64,000 nucleotides of DNA from NCBI RefSeq assembly GCF_001559595.1, contig NZ_LNTY01000062.1, positions 62,001-126,000 of the forward strand. The letters are read 5' to 3'. Every line of letters begins with the position of its first letter. Positions within the stretch are counted from its first letter, which is position 1. Positions 10,558 to 20,535 of this stretch are shown here, piece after piece. Origin of the DNA: Enterovibrio coralii (lineage in GTDB: Bacteria > Pseudomonadota > Gammaproteobacteria > Enterobacterales > Vibrionaceae). The notes beneath the pieces were generated by a model. The model was given only the letters and a program-made list of their open reading frames with translations. It searched no databases and was not told the DNA's origin. A program made the position numbers and the translations under genes.

Positions 10558-10732
10558 TAAAACATTAAGTATTTGAAATTGTACAAATCGATAACATTTC
10601 AATTTGTTGCTTAAAATTACATATGTAATTTTATTACTACAAAATTGCCCAATGATAAGGCGGTAAAATTCCTGTTTATCGTCGATCTAAGTAACTTAAA
10701 ATGTTGTCGGTTACGAAGTGGAGAGTTTAGAG

Positions 10733-11599
10733 ATGAAATATATCGGTGCGCATGTGTCTGCATCCGGTGGCGTAGACAAAGCACCGGCGAATGCGGCACA
10801 AATTGGTGCAAATGCCTTTGCCATATTTACCAAAAACCAACGTCAGTGGGTTGCCAAGCCATTGGAGGCACAAACCATTGCCGCGTTTAAAGCTAATTGC
10901 CGTCAATTGGGGTTTGTACCCGAAGCTATCCTGCCGCACGACTCTTACCTCATCAATCTTGGCGCGCCGGAAGAAGACAAGCTGGTGAAGTCTCGTGAAG
11001 CATTTATTGATGAAATGGCGCGATGCAAACAACTTGGGCTGCCGCTTTTAAACTTTCATCCGGGCAGCCACTTGAAAAAGATCAGTGAAGACGCCTGTTT
11101 GTCTTTGATTGCAGAATCCATCAACCTTGCGCATCAAGCAGTACCGGAAGTGGTGGCTGTGATTGAAAACACCGCAGGGCAAGGCACCAATCTAGGATGG
11201 TCCTTTGAACAGCTCGCCACCATCATTGCGCAAGTCGAAGACAAAACCCGAGTAGGTGTGTGTATCGATACCTGCCATGCTTTTGCGGCGGGTTATGACT
11301 TACGCACGCACAGTGCAGCAGAAACCACGTTTGCTGAGTTCGACCAAACTGTTGGCTTTCAATACCTGCGCGGTATGCACTTAAACGATTCCAAAACCCC
11401 GTTTGGCAGTCGTGTCGACAGACACCATGCGCTCGGTGAAGGGGAAATTGGATTGCCGTGCTTTGAAGTCATCATGCAAGATGCCCGCTTTGATGGCATT
11501 CCTCTGATACTGGAAACCATCAAGCCAGAGAAATGGGCGGATGAGATCCGTCTCCTGCGTCAATTCGAAGTCACAGCATCTTCGGCAATAAACGCGTAG
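10733..11599 (+). CDS. nfo: Endonuclease IV (AP endonuclease)
   Basis: The 288-residue TIM-barrel enzyme cuts DNA 5' of abasic sites in base-excision repair. Zinc-ligand regions visible are [57 protein letters not shown] and the C-terminal [12 protein letters not shown] 10733 ([13 protein letters not shown]) matches the family N-terminus and has GGAGAG upstream. ung follows after 42 bp on the same strand, so two successive repair activities are probably co-expressed: Ung makes abasic sites and Nfo cleaves them. Confidence 0.96.
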   Translation: MKYIGAHVSASGGVDKAPANAAQIGANAFAIFTKNQRQWVAKPLEAQTIAAFKANCRQLGFVPEAILPHDSYLINLGAPEEDKLVKSREAFIDEMARCKQLGLPLLNFHPGSHLKKISEDACLSLIAESINLAHQAVPEVVAVIENTAGQGTNLGWSFEQLATIIAQVEDKTRVGVCIDTCHAFAAGYDLRTHSAAETTFAEFDQTVGFQYLRGMHLNDSKTPFGSRVDRHHALGEGEIGLPCFEVIMQDARFDGIPLILETIKPEKWADEIRLLRQFEVTASSAINA

Positions 11600-11641
11600 A
11601 ATCACGGTCAATTAAACGAAACTCGGCAAGTTGGGGCTCAA

Positions 11642-12322
11642 ATGACACAGGTAATTACCTGGCACGATGTGATTGGTCAGGAAAAAGAACAAGATTACTT
11701 TACACACACCATGGCGTACGTCGCAGACGCGCGTGAGCAGGGGAAAGTGATCTATCCGCCAAAAGAAGACGTGTTTAACGCGTTTCGTTTTACTGAGCTG
11801 AGCGATGTAAAAGTCGTGATCTTAGGCCAAGACCCTTATCACGGCCCGAATCAAGCACATGGTCTGTGCTTTTCTGTGTTGCCGGGGATCAAGCCGCCAC
11901 CGTCGCTGGTGAACATGTATAAAGAACTGGCGCAGGATATCGACGGCTTTAGCATTCCAAGCCATGGTTATTTGAAAAGCTGGGCTGACCAAGGTGTGCT
12001 GCTGTTAAACACTGTGCTGACGGTAGAGCAGGGCAACGCACACTCTCATGCTCATCTTGGATGGGAAACGTTCACGGATCGCGTGATTGAAGCGGTAAAC
12101 CAGCATTGTGAAGGTGTGGTCTTTTTGCTGTGGGGTTCCCATGCGCGTAAAAAAGGACGCGTGATCGACCGCCAACGTCATCATGTGTTGGAAGCACCGC
12201 ACCCATCGCCACTCTCCGCACACCGCGGTTTCTTGGGATGTAAGCACTTCTCGTCGACGAACACCTTGCTGGGTCAAATGGGTAAAGCCCCAATCAATTG
12301 GCAGCCGGATCTCGACGCGTAA
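11642..12322 (+). CDS. ung: Uracil-DNA glycosylase
   Basis: The 226-residue family 1 UDG removes uracil from DNA. The catalytic water-activating loop [18 protein letters not shown] lies near residue 62, and the C-terminal [10 protein letters not shown] near residue 188 is the minor-groove intercalation loop with its catalytic histidine. It lies directly downstream of nfo. Confidence 0.97.
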   Translation: MTQVITWHDVIGQEKEQDYFTHTMAYVADAREQGKVIYPPKEDVFNAFRFTELSDVKVVILGQDPYHGPNQAHGLCFSVLPGIKPPPSLVNMYKELAQDIDGFSIPSHGYLKSWADQGVLLLNTVLTVEQGNAHSHAHLGWETFTDRVIEAVNQHCEGVVFLLWGSHARKKGRVIDRQRHHVLEAPHPSPLSAHRGFLGCKHFSSTNTLLGQMGKAPINWQPDLDA

Positions 12323-12385
12323 ACAACACACTTTCTATCTATCCAAACAACCTGAATCCTGCATCTTCGGCGCGTTTGGGTATCA

Positions 12386-12423
12386 GCCCGCATTCAGTGA
12401 AATGGATCGCGGGCTTTTTCTTT
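12386..12423 (+). terminator. Terminator after ung
   Basis: AGCCCGC (12386-12392) pairs with GCGGGCT across a 17-base loop and is followed by TTTTCTTT. Confidence 0.65.
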
Positions 12424-12537
12424 GACATTGCTTCCACCAATTAACTGAACAAAAAATGACCACGCTCAATTTGTCTTGAAAAGGGCTGGTTAGACTGGAG
12501 GGATTGGAGAAATAATAATCAAAGGAAGGAAGCCGCT

Positions 12538-13071
12538 ATGTTAGTAGCCAGTATTCATAAAGATCACAACAATATCAGTAAGCTGCTCAAGCTTCTGACT
12601 CAAAAGCTGACCGCGATTAAAAGCGAAAAACCCGTCAACTACAGCTTGATCCGTGATGCGGTGCTCTATCTTCAAGAGCATGCGGAAAAATACCACCACC
12701 CAAAAGAAGATTTGATTTACCACTTCTATATCGACAAATACAAAGATGCTGAAGCGGTGGCACGACTGGATGCTGAGCACGACAGCCTAGCGAGCCTAAC
12801 AGCAGAGTTCGCCGATACTGTTGATATGATTTTGATGGATGCGGTTATCCCACTGGATCTGTTTGCTGAGAAGCTTAACCGCTTTGTTGTTAGTCAGCGC
12901 GAGCACCTTGAGCTTGAAGAGCGCGACATTTTACCTTTGATTGAAAAGCAACTGAGCACCGAAGACTGGGCGTATTTACAATCGCAGTGGGACGACGAAT
13001 TGAGTGACCCACTGTTTGGCGACACAGTGTCGGATAAGTTCGTAGAATTGGCTGCGGCATTGAAAGCCTGA
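12538..13071 (+). CDS. Hemerythrin-domain (HHE) protein
   Basis: The 177-residue all-helical protein shows a diiron-site pattern: HKDHNN near residue 7, HAEKYHHPKEDLIY near 48-61, EHDSL near 80 and REHLELEERDI near 125. Such cytoplasmic hemerythrin-like proteins bind oxygen, nitric oxide or act in iron and redox homeostasis; the specific role here is not evident. It is a single gene with AAGGAAGG upstream of ATG 12538 and a terminator after it. Confidence 0.85.
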   Translation: MLVASIHKDHNNISKLLKLLTQKLTAIKSEKPVNYSLIRDAVLYLQEHAEKYHHPKEDLIYHFYIDKYKDAEAVARLDAEHDSLASLTAEFADTVDMILMDAVIPLDLFAEKLNRFVVSQREHLELEERDILPLIEKQLSTEDWAYLQSQWDDELSDPLFGDTVSDKFVELAAALKA

Positions 13072-13106
13072 TCTTGTCAGCTTGTTTGGGTATAGAGATA
13101 AAACAG

Positions 13107-13133
13107 AAAAGGCACTGACAAGGTGCCTTTTTA
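13107..13133 (+). terminator. Terminator after the hemerythrin gene
   Basis: AAAGGCAC and GTGCCTTT arms are followed by TT and an A/T-rich stretch. Confidence 0.7.
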
Positions 13134-13191
13134 GATTAGGAGCGCAAAAGGATGCGTTATTTAAGTTGAACGGCTGATAGAAAACAGAGGG

Positions 13192-13374
13192 TTAAAAGTC
13201 AAAGTCACTATCGTTAAAATCACCGAGCATATCGATGTCTTGCAACTCTTTTCTAAGGCGCTGTCTGTCTTTCAGGGCCTCAATTTCTCTCCACTTGCGT
13301 TTGACTTGCTTAGAGCGTCCACCGCGTTGTGTTCTGTCTTGATCGAAAATATCATCGAAGGCAAAGCTATCCAT
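13192..13374 (-). CDS. DUF3545 family small protein
   Basis: The 60-residue, highly charged protein has a basic centre (RGGRSKQVKRKWREIEALKDR) and an acidic C-terminus (DFNDSDFDF). The composition and the MDSFAF...DIFD start resemble DUF3545 proteins found in vibrios and relatives. Function is unknown. It is monocistronic; TGAGGTGAATTTATG on the minus strand gives a usable ribosome-binding site. Confidence 0.75.
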   Translation of the reverse strand: MDSFAFDDIFDQDRTQRGGRSKQVKRKWREIEALKDRQRLRKELQDIDMLGDFNDSDFDF

Positions 13375-13986
13375 AAATTCACCTCATGTTGCCGTGCGGT
13401 CAGTATTTAAGTATCAAACCTTCCCCAAAATAAAATTGAAGTGTTTCTCATTTGTTGCACCTCAGTGAAGTTTTTATGAGAGTGACATCACCCTTCCTTG
13501 TGTTGTGGTTACTTTTCAAGCATCTAAGCCCCCTGTAAATGGCGGAAATTAAATGTTTAGTACTCGTAACAAAATGCACGGCAAGCCACTGTCATATGGG
13601 CACACTTTGGGTGTTGAGTGTGTCTGCTCGGTTGTTTCACAACGACAAATTGACCGAATACGGATGTTGTGTGCGTGTTGGAATAATGTGTGGACGATGT
13701 ATTTTTCAGCAGCGGTGCATGATAAAAACCAAATGTCGTGAAAAAGATAAATGCAACCTTATGCATATTGCTTTTTCAGGCCTCAACCTTCATCATCTCG
13801 CGGAAATTTGTGAGCTACGCTCAATAAAACAATACAAAAACGGCACATTTTCGGGGTTTCGAGCCGATCTGCTTGGAATGCCCACATCTTTATTCGCTGA
13901 CAACGATGTCAGTTGCATCTCATCGCACCCTCGATCACCGGGGATTCTTACGTTGCGAGAATGTTTATACGTACAGAGGGGGAGGC
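13375..13986. other. 612-bp intergenic region before the YaaJ-like symporter gene
   Basis: This region is divergent between the DUF3545 gene and the first AGCS symporter. Open frames in it (for example 13539-14003) have no family resemblance and run into the symporter start in another frame. I looked for the glycine-riboswitch core (GGCAAAAGGAC-like) often found before such symporters and did not see it. The region presumably holds both promoters and a long 5' leader. Confidence 0.45.
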
Positions 13987-15432
13987 GTGGTAAGTCTTAT
14001 TAACTTTTTGAACGATCTGATATGGGGTTCTGTACTCATATATCTTTTGATCGGTGGCGGCATCTTTTTCACGCTACGACTTGGGTTTATTCAACTTCGT
14101 CACTTTGGGCACATGTTCAGTGTGATGAAAAACAGCCGTAAATCAGACAGTGAAGGCATTTCTTCTTTCCAAGCGCTTTGTACAAGCCTCGCTGCTCGTG
14201 TCGGTACCGGAAACATGGCGGGTATCGCCGTTGCGTTGACCCTTGGTGGACCCGGTGCGATTTTCTGGATGTGGCTGATTGCCATTCTCGGTATGGCAAC
14301 CGCGTTTGCGGAAAGCACGCTGGCACAGCTCTACAAAACGCGTGACGATGACGGTAACTTCCGTGGTGGTCCTGCGTATTACATGGAGAAAGGCCTCGGT
14401 ATGCGCTGGATGGGTGTGGTGTTCTCCATCTTGCTGATCATTGCGTTTGGTCTGGTGTTCAACTCAGTACAAGCCAACTCTATTACTCAAGCCGCCTACG
14501 TTGCCTTTGGCTTTGACCCGCTGTATGTGGGGATCGCACTGGTATTCTTGTCTGCATTTGTGATTTTTGGTGGTATCCGTAAAATCGCCCGTACTGCAGA
14601 GCTTATCGTGCCTGTGATGGCCATGCTTTACCTTGCGCTGGCGTTTTACATCATGCTGACCAACTTGGAGAAAGTGCCAGAGGTACTCTCGCTCATCTTC
14701 CGCAGTGCATTTGGTCTGGAAGAAGCCGCGTCGGGTGCTGTTGGTTATACCATTGCGCAGGGCATGGTGCAGGGCATCAAACGCGGTCTGTTCTCAAACG
14801 AAGCCGGTATGGGTTCAGCACCTAACGCAGCGGCCAGTGCAACGCCATATCCGCCACATCCTGCGTCGCAAGGCTATGTGCAGATGCTGGGCGTGTTTGT
14901 GGACACCATTGTTATCTGTACCGCGACGGTAGCGATCATCCTGATCTCTGGCGAATACATGCCAGGCAGTGAAATCACGGGTATCGAATTAACACAGCGC
15001 GCGCTGACCAGTGAAGTAGGAAGCTGGGGCGGTATCTTTATCGCGGTGGCGATATTCTTCTTTGCGTTCACCTCGATCATTGCTAACTATTCTTACGCGG
15101 AAACCAACTTGATGTTTCTGGAGCACAACCACAAGTTCGGATTGAACATTTTCCGCTGTGTGGTGCTGGGCATGGTGATGTTTGGCGCGCTGGCAGAGTT
15201 GCCTGTGGTGTGGATCATGGCTGATACCTCAATGGGCTTGATGGCCATTGTGAACATGATTGCTATCTTGCTGCTCTCAGGCACAGTGGTGAAGCTGGCG
15301 AAAGATTACAATCAACAGTTGGTGCGCGGCAAAATCCCGTCATTCAACAGCCGCAATCACCCAGAGCTTTTGAATCAAATTGAGCCTGGCGTATGGGGTA
15401 AAGCAGAAGAGAAAGCGGAGCCAAGCCGCTAA
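13987..15432 (+). CDS. yaaJ: AGCS-family sodium:alanine/glycine symporter (YaaJ-like)
   Basis: The 481-residue inner-membrane protein has about 11 hydrophobic segments and AGCS signatures: FQALCTSLAARVGTGNMAGIA (about 52-72), GGPGAIFWMW, FRGGPAYYMEKGLG and SNEAGMGSAPNAAA near residue 275. Such proteins import alanine or glycine with sodium. I chose GTG 13987 because GAGGGGGAGG immediately precedes it and the homologous N-terminus begins about there; the frame is open further upstream. It resembles E. coli YaaJ and, as there, sits beside yaaA. Substrate is not proven by sequence. Confidence 0.88.
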   Translation: MVSLINFLNDLIWGSVLIYLLIGGGIFFTLRLGFIQLRHFGHMFSVMKNSRKSDSEGISSFQALCTSLAARVGTGNMAGIAVALTLGGPGAIFWMWLIAILGMATAFAESTLAQLYKTRDDDGNFRGGPAYYMEKGLGMRWMGVVFSILLIIAFGLVFNSVQANSITQAAYVAFGFDPLYVGIALVFLSAFVIFGGIRKIARTAELIVPVMAMLYLALAFYIMLTNLEKVPEVLSLIFRSAFGLEEAASGAVGYTIAQGMVQGIKRGLFSNEAGMGSAPNAAASATPYPPHPASQGYVQMLGVFVDTIVICTATVAIILISGEYMPGSEITGIELTQRALTSEVGSWGGIFIAVAIFFFAFTSIIANYSYAETNLMFLEHNHKFGLNIFRCVVLGMVMFGALAELPVVWIMADTSMGLMAIVNMIAILLLSGTVVKLAKDYNQQLVRGKIPSFNSRNHPELLNQIEPGVWGKAEEKAEPSR

Positions 15433-15543
15433 CCGTCTTCGGTAATCTCTATTGCAGTTATCGGAAAAAGCCATGCCTTCAAGCGTGGCTTTTTTTGTTC
15501 CGGGTGGTAACCTTGAGGACAACTATTTGAAAGGAATGACACT

Positions 15544-16317
15544 ATGCTGATCGTGGTTTCTCCAGCGAAAACTTTGGACTACCAGTCACCTCTGGCAACT
15601 GAACGCTTCACCCAGCCAATGTTTGTTGAACATGCAAAAGAGCTGATTGATGTGTGCCGAACGCTCACGCCCGCAGATATCTCCGGCCTGATGAAAGTCA
15701 GCGATAAGATTGCAGGGCTAAACGCAGCGCGCTTTGAAGAGTGGTCTACCGAGTTTACGACGGAAAACGCGCGTCCAGCGGTGTTGGCATTCAAAGGCGA
15801 CGTTTACACCGGCCTAGAAGCTGAAACCTTGTCAGACGAGGACTTTAGCTGGGCACAAGATCACCTGCGTATGCTTTCTGGCCTTTATGGCTTGCTGCGT
15901 CCGCTCGATTTGATGCAGCCATACCGCCTTGAGATGGGCACACGCCTTGAAAACGGTCGTGGTACTAACTTGTACCAATTCTGGGGTGACATCATTACCA
16001 ATGCGCTGAACGACGCACTGGAGAGTCAAGGCGATGAGGTGTTGGTGAACTTGGCATCTAACGAGTACTTCAAGTCAGTGAAACCCGCCAAGTTGAAAGG
16101 CCAAATCATCACGCCAGTGTTTAAAGACCGCAAGAACGGTCAGTACAAGGTGATCAGCTTCTTTGCCAAGAAAGCGCGCGGCATGATGGCGCGTTACATC
16201 ATCGACAACCGCATCGACTCGGTTGAGGCACTGAAAGCGTTTGATACGGCGGGTTACTGGTTCTGCGCGGAAGAATCTAACGACAAAGAGTTAGTGTTTA
16301 AACGCGAAGAGCAGTGA
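15544..16317 (+). CDS. yaaA: Peroxide stress protein YaaA
   Basis: The 257-residue DUF328 protein begins [16 protein letters not shown] and contains [14 protein letters not shown] (near 81) and LNDALESQG...[12 protein letters not shown] (near 160-175). In E. coli YaaA is induced by OxyR and limits intracellular iron and Fenton damage during peroxide stress. It lies between two AGCS symporter genes, close to thrABC, as in E. coli. Confidence 0.94.
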   Translation: MLIVVSPAKTLDYQSPLATERFTQPMFVEHAKELIDVCRTLTPADISGLMKVSDKIAGLNAARFEEWSTEFTTENARPAVLAFKGDVYTGLEAETLSDEDFSWAQDHLRMLSGLYGLLRPLDLMQPYRLEMGTRLENGRGTNLYQFWGDIITNALNDALESQGDEVLVNLASNEYFKSVKPAKLKGQIITPVFKDRKNGQYKVISFFAKKARGMMARYIIDNRIDSVEALKAFDTAGYWFCAEESNDKELVFKREEQ

Positions 16318-16342
16318 TTCAGCGATCAAACAGTAAGAAAAA

Positions 16343-16372
16343 GAAAAGGTTAGCCTCGGCTAACCTTTTTTG
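16343..16372. terminator. Bidirectional terminator between yaaA and the second AGCS gene
   Basis: AAAAGGTTAGC and GCTAACCTTTT arms separate convergent genes, with T-runs on both sides. Confidence 0.85.
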
Positions 16373-16388
16373 TGCTTGCTATTCAGGC

Positions 16389-17931
16389 TTACGCTGTCGG
16401 GTTAACAGGCTCGCCCGGTTTGTCGTCAGACGCGGACGATGACGCTTGGGTTCTACGTTCTAGTCTACGCTCCCAATAATCAGCATTCTTGATGCCGAGT
16501 TTCACAGGGTCAAACGTGTATTCTGTGACGCCTTCTTTTTGTTGACGCTCGTAATCGTTCAACGCTTTCAGTGCGGGTTTGCTCAAGAAGAAGATGATCA
16601 AGATACCGATGATGTTCAGCCATGCCATCAAGCCGACGCAATATCACCCATCGCCCAAGCAAGACCCGCCGCTTTGACCGTTCCGTAGAAAACAGCCGCA
16701 ATCAAAACCAGCTTCAGCACAAACATCATGCCCGGCACTTTTACCGTGCGGCGTAAGTAAGCGATGTTGGTTTCAGCGATGTAGTAGTACGCCAAAATGG
16801 TGGTGAAGGCGAAGAAGAACAGGGCAACAGCAATGAATGGTTTACCCCAGCCTGGCATAGTGCTTTCAACCGCAAGCTGTGTGAATACAGGACCATTAGC
16901 ACTGATTTCAGCTGCCAGGTTCTGAACGATAAAGCTTCGCCTGGACCATGAACATTGTATGCGCCTGTAATCAGAATCATAAATGCCGTGGCAGAACACA
17001 CCAGTAGGGTATCGATGTAGATAGAAAACGACTGGACCAGACCTTGTTGTGCGGGATGGTCAACGTTTGCTGCCGCGGCAGCGTGAGGACCGGTCCCTTG
17101 ACCTGCTTCGTTTGAGTAAATGCCGCGTTTAACCCCCCAACCAATTGCGGCACCAAAGCCTGCCATTGGGTTGAAGGCATCACCGACAATCAGCATCACA
17201 ATCGCGGGTACTTCCGTGATGTTCAGAAGAATGATAACGAACGCGATGATGACGTAGGCCAGTGCCATAAATGGCACCACAATTTGTGTGAAGCTTGCGA
17301 TACGTTTTACACCACCAAAGATGATGAACGCTAGCAGTACGGAAATGAATGCGCCCGTTGTGATTTTCGCCACGCTGAACGTACCCACGGCCGTTTCAAT
17401 CATGTCACCTGAGCCAAAGGCTGCTTCGATAGCATTACCGATGCTGTTGGACTGAACGCCCGGTAGCAGAACACCACATGCAAAAATCGTCGCGATAGCG
17501 AATAGCCACGCGTACCATTTTTGGCCCATGGCTTTTTCGATGTAGTACGCCGGACCACCGCGGAACTCGCCGTCGTCTTCTTCTTTATAAATTTGAGCGA
17601 GCGTAGATTCGGTGTAGGCCGTTGCTGCACCTAGGAAGGCAACAATCCACATCCAAAAGACGGCACCAGGGCCACCGAAACCGATGGCCGCAGCCACACC
17701 TGCGATGTTACCTGTACCGACACGACCAGAGAGCGAAACGGCTAACGCCTGAAATGATGAGATGCCCTTGGAAGAGCTTTTGCCTGAAAAGAGTAGGCGG
17801 GTCATTTCGCCGAACTGACGAACTTGTACAAAGCGCGTAATGATGGAGTAAAACAAACCTGCGCCCAGACACATGTACACAAGTACTGGACTCCAGATAA
17901 TGCTGTTCAAAAAATCAACAACAGATTGCAT
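16389..17931 (-). CDS. AGCS-family sodium:alanine/glycine symporter (two frameshifts as read)
   Basis: This is a second sodium:amino-acid symporter: FQALAVSLSGRVGTGNIAGVA, GGPGAVFWMW, FRGGPAYYIEKAMG and YSNEAGQGTGPHAAAA are all visible. The frame breaks at 16934, where minus-strand GAAGCTTTA should be GAAGGCTTTA (restoring GEGFIVQNLAAEIS), and at about 16632, where TCGGCTTG should be TCGGGCTTG (restoring the link to LMAWLNIIGILI). With both bases added the protein is 514 residues and ends in a charged cytoplasmic tail. It is clearly diverged from the YaaJ-like neighbour, so a different substrate preference is possible. Confidence 0.88.
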
Positions 17932-18112
17932 TGATAGGTCCCTCTAAAATGAAATATTGGATAGATCATTTAATATCCTGCCGAAGAATAATCTCAATTC
18001 GTTACTTATTGTTAACATTTTGTGTTATCAGTGTGACGGATTGTGATCATGATCTTCAACTGCTTATCCTTTATCCAATTGGCATAATTTGCTGCGACTA
18101 AGCGCCAAAAAC

Positions 18113-18141
18113 GAAAAAAGGAGGCATTACGCCTCCTTTTA
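18113..18141 (-). terminator. Terminator after srmB
   Basis: AAAAGGAGGC-ATTAC-GCCTCCTTTT (18116-18140) has its T-run on the minus strand. Confidence 0.85.
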
Positions 18142-18166
18142 ATTGTTTAATTAGATTGTTTAGCTG

Positions 18167-19435
18167 TTAGTCAGTTGTTTTATCTGCTTTTTTCGCTGCT
18201 TTTTTCGCCACTTTCTTGGCTTTTCCTTTGACTTCTTTTTTACTCAGCTTTTTCTTTTTCTTCTTAAATTCAGCTTTCTTATGTTTCGGCTTCAAACCAT
18301 CAATGTAACGTTCTTTAACGTCTTCTTTCATGTAACGGCAAACGCGGTCCATCATTGGTTGGTCGTGCGCTTCAACCAGTGAAATCGCATTACCTTTTTT
18401 ACCTGCGCGTGCGGTACGGCCGATACGGTGCAAGTAAACGTCCGCCTTGCGTGGCAAGTCGAAGTTAATAACGTGGTCGATATCTGGCACGTCGATACCA
18501 CGTGCTGCAACGTCCGTCGCCAACAGAACATTGATTTCACCCTTAGTGAAACGCTCTACCGCGTAGGTACGTTTCGCTTGCGCCATTTCACCTTGCAGCC
18601 ATGCACAAGGGATTTTCGCTTTGGTCAGCTCTTCACGCAGAGCAGCCAGACGCTCACGGGTTTTGATAAAGATAATGGCACGCTCAGCTTGCTCAGTCAG
18701 AATTGACTTCAGCAAGGCGTTCTTGTGCGCCATATCGTCACAGCGGTAGTACCACTGAGTGATTTTCTTGCGCTCACGGCGTGGTGGCTCTGCAACCACT
18801 TCAACCGGGTCGGTCAGCAGCGTGTTTTTGAAACCGTCGATGCCTTTACCTTCCAGCGTTGCTGAGAAAAGCATACTTTGCTTACGCCAGCGACATTCGT
18901 GCGACAGGCGATCTACCGCTGGGCCGAAACCCATGTCCAGCATGCGGTCAGCTTCATCCAGCACCAAGCTTTCGATTGCGCGGCAGTCAAAACGCTCGGC
19001 TTCCACGTATTCCATCAAACGGCCTGGGGTCGCAACCACGATGTCTTGAGTTTTGCCCAAGATGTTTGCGTGCTCTTGGTAAGAGATACCGCCAGTGATG
19101 GTGATGATTTTCAGATCAGTGTACTTCGCCAGTGCGCGAGCTTGATCGGCAACCTGGATAGCCAGTTCACGAGTAGGAGTCAGGATCAGTGCGCGTGCAG
19201 GGCCAGGTTTCTGACGTGGGTAGTCCAGCAAGTGCTGCAATAAAGGCAGAACAAATGCGGCTGTTTTACCTGTCCCTGTTGGCGCAGACGCCAGTACATC
19301 ACGGCCATCCATTCCATGAGGGATCACGTCAGCCTGAATCGCTGTTGGTCGCTCAAAGCCCATGTCATCCACGGCCAAAAGCAGTTGAGGATCCAGTTCT
19401 AATTCAGCAAAAGTTCGCACGCGTAGTTTCTCCAC
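18167..19435 (-). CDS. srmB: ATP-dependent DEAD-box RNA helicase SrmB
   Basis: The 422-residue helicase assists early 50S ribosome assembly. DEAD-box motifs appear in order: the Q motif FERPTAIQ (about 29-36), Walker A ASAPTGTGKTA (about 54), PTRELA, DEAD within LVLDEADRMLDMGF, SAT in LFSATLEG, and the C-terminal ATDVAARGID and HRIGRTARAG. The final 50 residues are lysine-rich, typical of SrmB RNA-binding tails. It is divergent from trmN6, the same pairing as in E. coli. Confidence 0.95.
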   Translation of the reverse strand: MEKLRVRTFAELELDPQLLLAVDDMGFERPTAIQADVIPHGMDGRDVLASAPTGTGKTAAFVLPLLQHLLDYPRQKPGPARALILTPTRELAIQVADQARALAKYTDLKIITITGGISYQEHANILGKTQDIVVATPGRLMEYVEAERFDCRAIESLVLDEADRMLDMGFGPAVDRLSHECRWRKQSMLFSATLEGKGIDGFKNTLLTDPVEVVAEPPRRERKKITQWYYRCDDMAHKNALLKSILTEQAERAIIFIKTRERLAALREELTKAKIPCAWLQGEMAQAKRTYAVERFTKGEINVLLATDVAARGIDVPDIDHVINFDLPRKADVYLHRIGRTARAGKKGNAISLVEAHDQPMMDRVCRYMKEDVKERYIDGLKPKHKKAEFKKKKKKLSKKEVKGKAKKVAKKAAKKADKTTD

Positions 19436-19454
19436 TCAAAGTTAGGGGGCGGAT

Positions 19455-19550
19455 TATATACCCAAATTCTCTCAAGATGCATCGCTTAGCGTGATTTATC
19501 ACCTATGAAATCGCCACAATTTCAAGTGAGCGTGTCACATCTTGAGGTAA
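19455..19550. repeat. Palindromic intergenic element (TATACCCAAAT type)
   Basis: TATACCCAAAT at 19456-19466 is followed by CTCAAGATG (19471-19479), whose exact complement CATCTTGAG occurs at 19538-19546. It resembles the element at 61501-61560 in layout: TACCCAAAT, then an arm of a long stem containing TCAAG or CTTGA. It partly overlaps the 3' end of trmN6. Confidence 0.45.
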
Positions 19551-20263
19551 AACTCTTTCGTTAACGCCACAAATTCGTCGGTATAGGCGTTATCTGATTG
19601 AATAATCAGTGTTTCTGTCAGTGTCTTATCCGTTGGTGTTGCCGACAATGCCAGCAGTTTTCGGTTGACGGGTTTTGTTGGTGTGGTCTTTACCTCCAGC
19701 GCCTTGTGACAATGCAATTGGTGTTTTGGGCTGTTTGCCACCAATTGATCCGCCTCATATGAAGGTAATATCAAATAGGCGATGCCATTGCGTGATAGTC
19801 GAGACGCGATCACCTTTAACAGCATGTCATGGGAGAGTGTGTCTGTATGTCTTGCAGTTGCACGTCTTGCATCGTCCGCTTGCAGACCCGAATTAAAATA
19901 GGGCGGATTGCAGATGATGACATCAAATTGTTCGTTGTTTTCCCAACGCGTGACATCTTGCACCAGAACATCAATGCGCGCAGACCAAGCAGATTGTTCT
20001 GCATTGAATGTCGCCGTCTTGGCTGCATGCTCATCAATATCTAACGCGGTAATGCGTGATGAGGGAAAACGCTGCGCCATCATCAGAGCCAGCAGCCCAG
20101 TGCCAGTGCCGATATCAAGGATGGCGGCGTTTTCTGCAGCTTGCGCCCACGCGCCTAGCAAGACGCCGTCAGTGCTGACTGGCATACCGCAGCCTTTATC
20201 GTCGATAGCAAACTGCTTGAATTGAAAGCGTTTGTTCAAAATTCCTCCAGAAGACGTACGCAC
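19535..20263 (-). CDS. trmN6: tRNA1(Val) A37 N6-methyltransferase TrmN6
   Basis: This class I SAM-dependent methyltransferase has the SAM loop ILDIGTGTGLLALMMAQ near residue 49, an acidic DIDEHAAK and the catalytic NPPY in IICNPPYFNSG near residue 120. It methylates A37 of tRNA-Val. As read from GTG 20263 the protein is 242 residues. A TTG at 20239 preceded by GGAGG at a good distance is an equally likely start and would give 234 residues, beginning just before FQFKQF, where the family conservation begins. Confidence 0.9.
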   Translation of the reverse strand: MRTSSGGILNKRFQFKQFAIDDKGCGMPVSTDGVLLGAWAQAAENAAILDIGTGTGLLALMMAQRFPSSRITALDIDEHAAKTATFNAEQSAWSARIDVLVQDVTRWENNEQFDVIICNPPYFNSGLQADDARRATARHTDTLSHDMLLKVIASRLSRNGIAYLILPSYEADQLVANSPKHQLHCHKALEVKTTPTKPVNRKLLALSATPTDKTLTETLIIQSDNAYTDEFVALTKEFYLKM

Positions 20264-20380
20264 TCAAACCTTAAAAAATGGTTAAAAATGTTGCTACATT
20301 GTTGTTGATTTTTGTGTGCCACACTTTTCTAAATGCGGCAAAAATGAACATGATTGGTGTTTAATGCCATTTTGTTAATT

Positions 20381-20405
20381 AAAAATAGATTAAACATCTA
20401 TTTTT
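20381..20405. promoter_or_regulatory. Perfect 10-bp inverted repeat upstream of brnQ
   Basis: AAAAATAGAT and ATCTATTTTT surround a 5-base spacer, 131 bp before the brnQ start. It could be an operator or a weak AT-rich terminator; I cannot tell which. Confidence 0.4.
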
Positions 20406-20535
20406 AATTGCCCTATTGTCTGAAGGGTGAAACTTCGTCATTATTCTGCTGAATCGGTGAAGCTTAGTAAAAATAACCAAAAGGCTAACCGGCTGATTAC
20501 AGAAATAATATGCAAACACACATAGGTAGTAAGAA

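Noticed and set aside
13375-13986. Glycine riboswitch upstream of the AGCS symporter
   Set aside because: The conserved core expected for glycine aptamers is not visible on the plus strand.
13539-14003. 154-codon plus-strand ORF before the YaaJ-like gene
   Set aside because: Its composition is not protein-like, it has no recognisable motif and it runs into the real symporter start in another frame.
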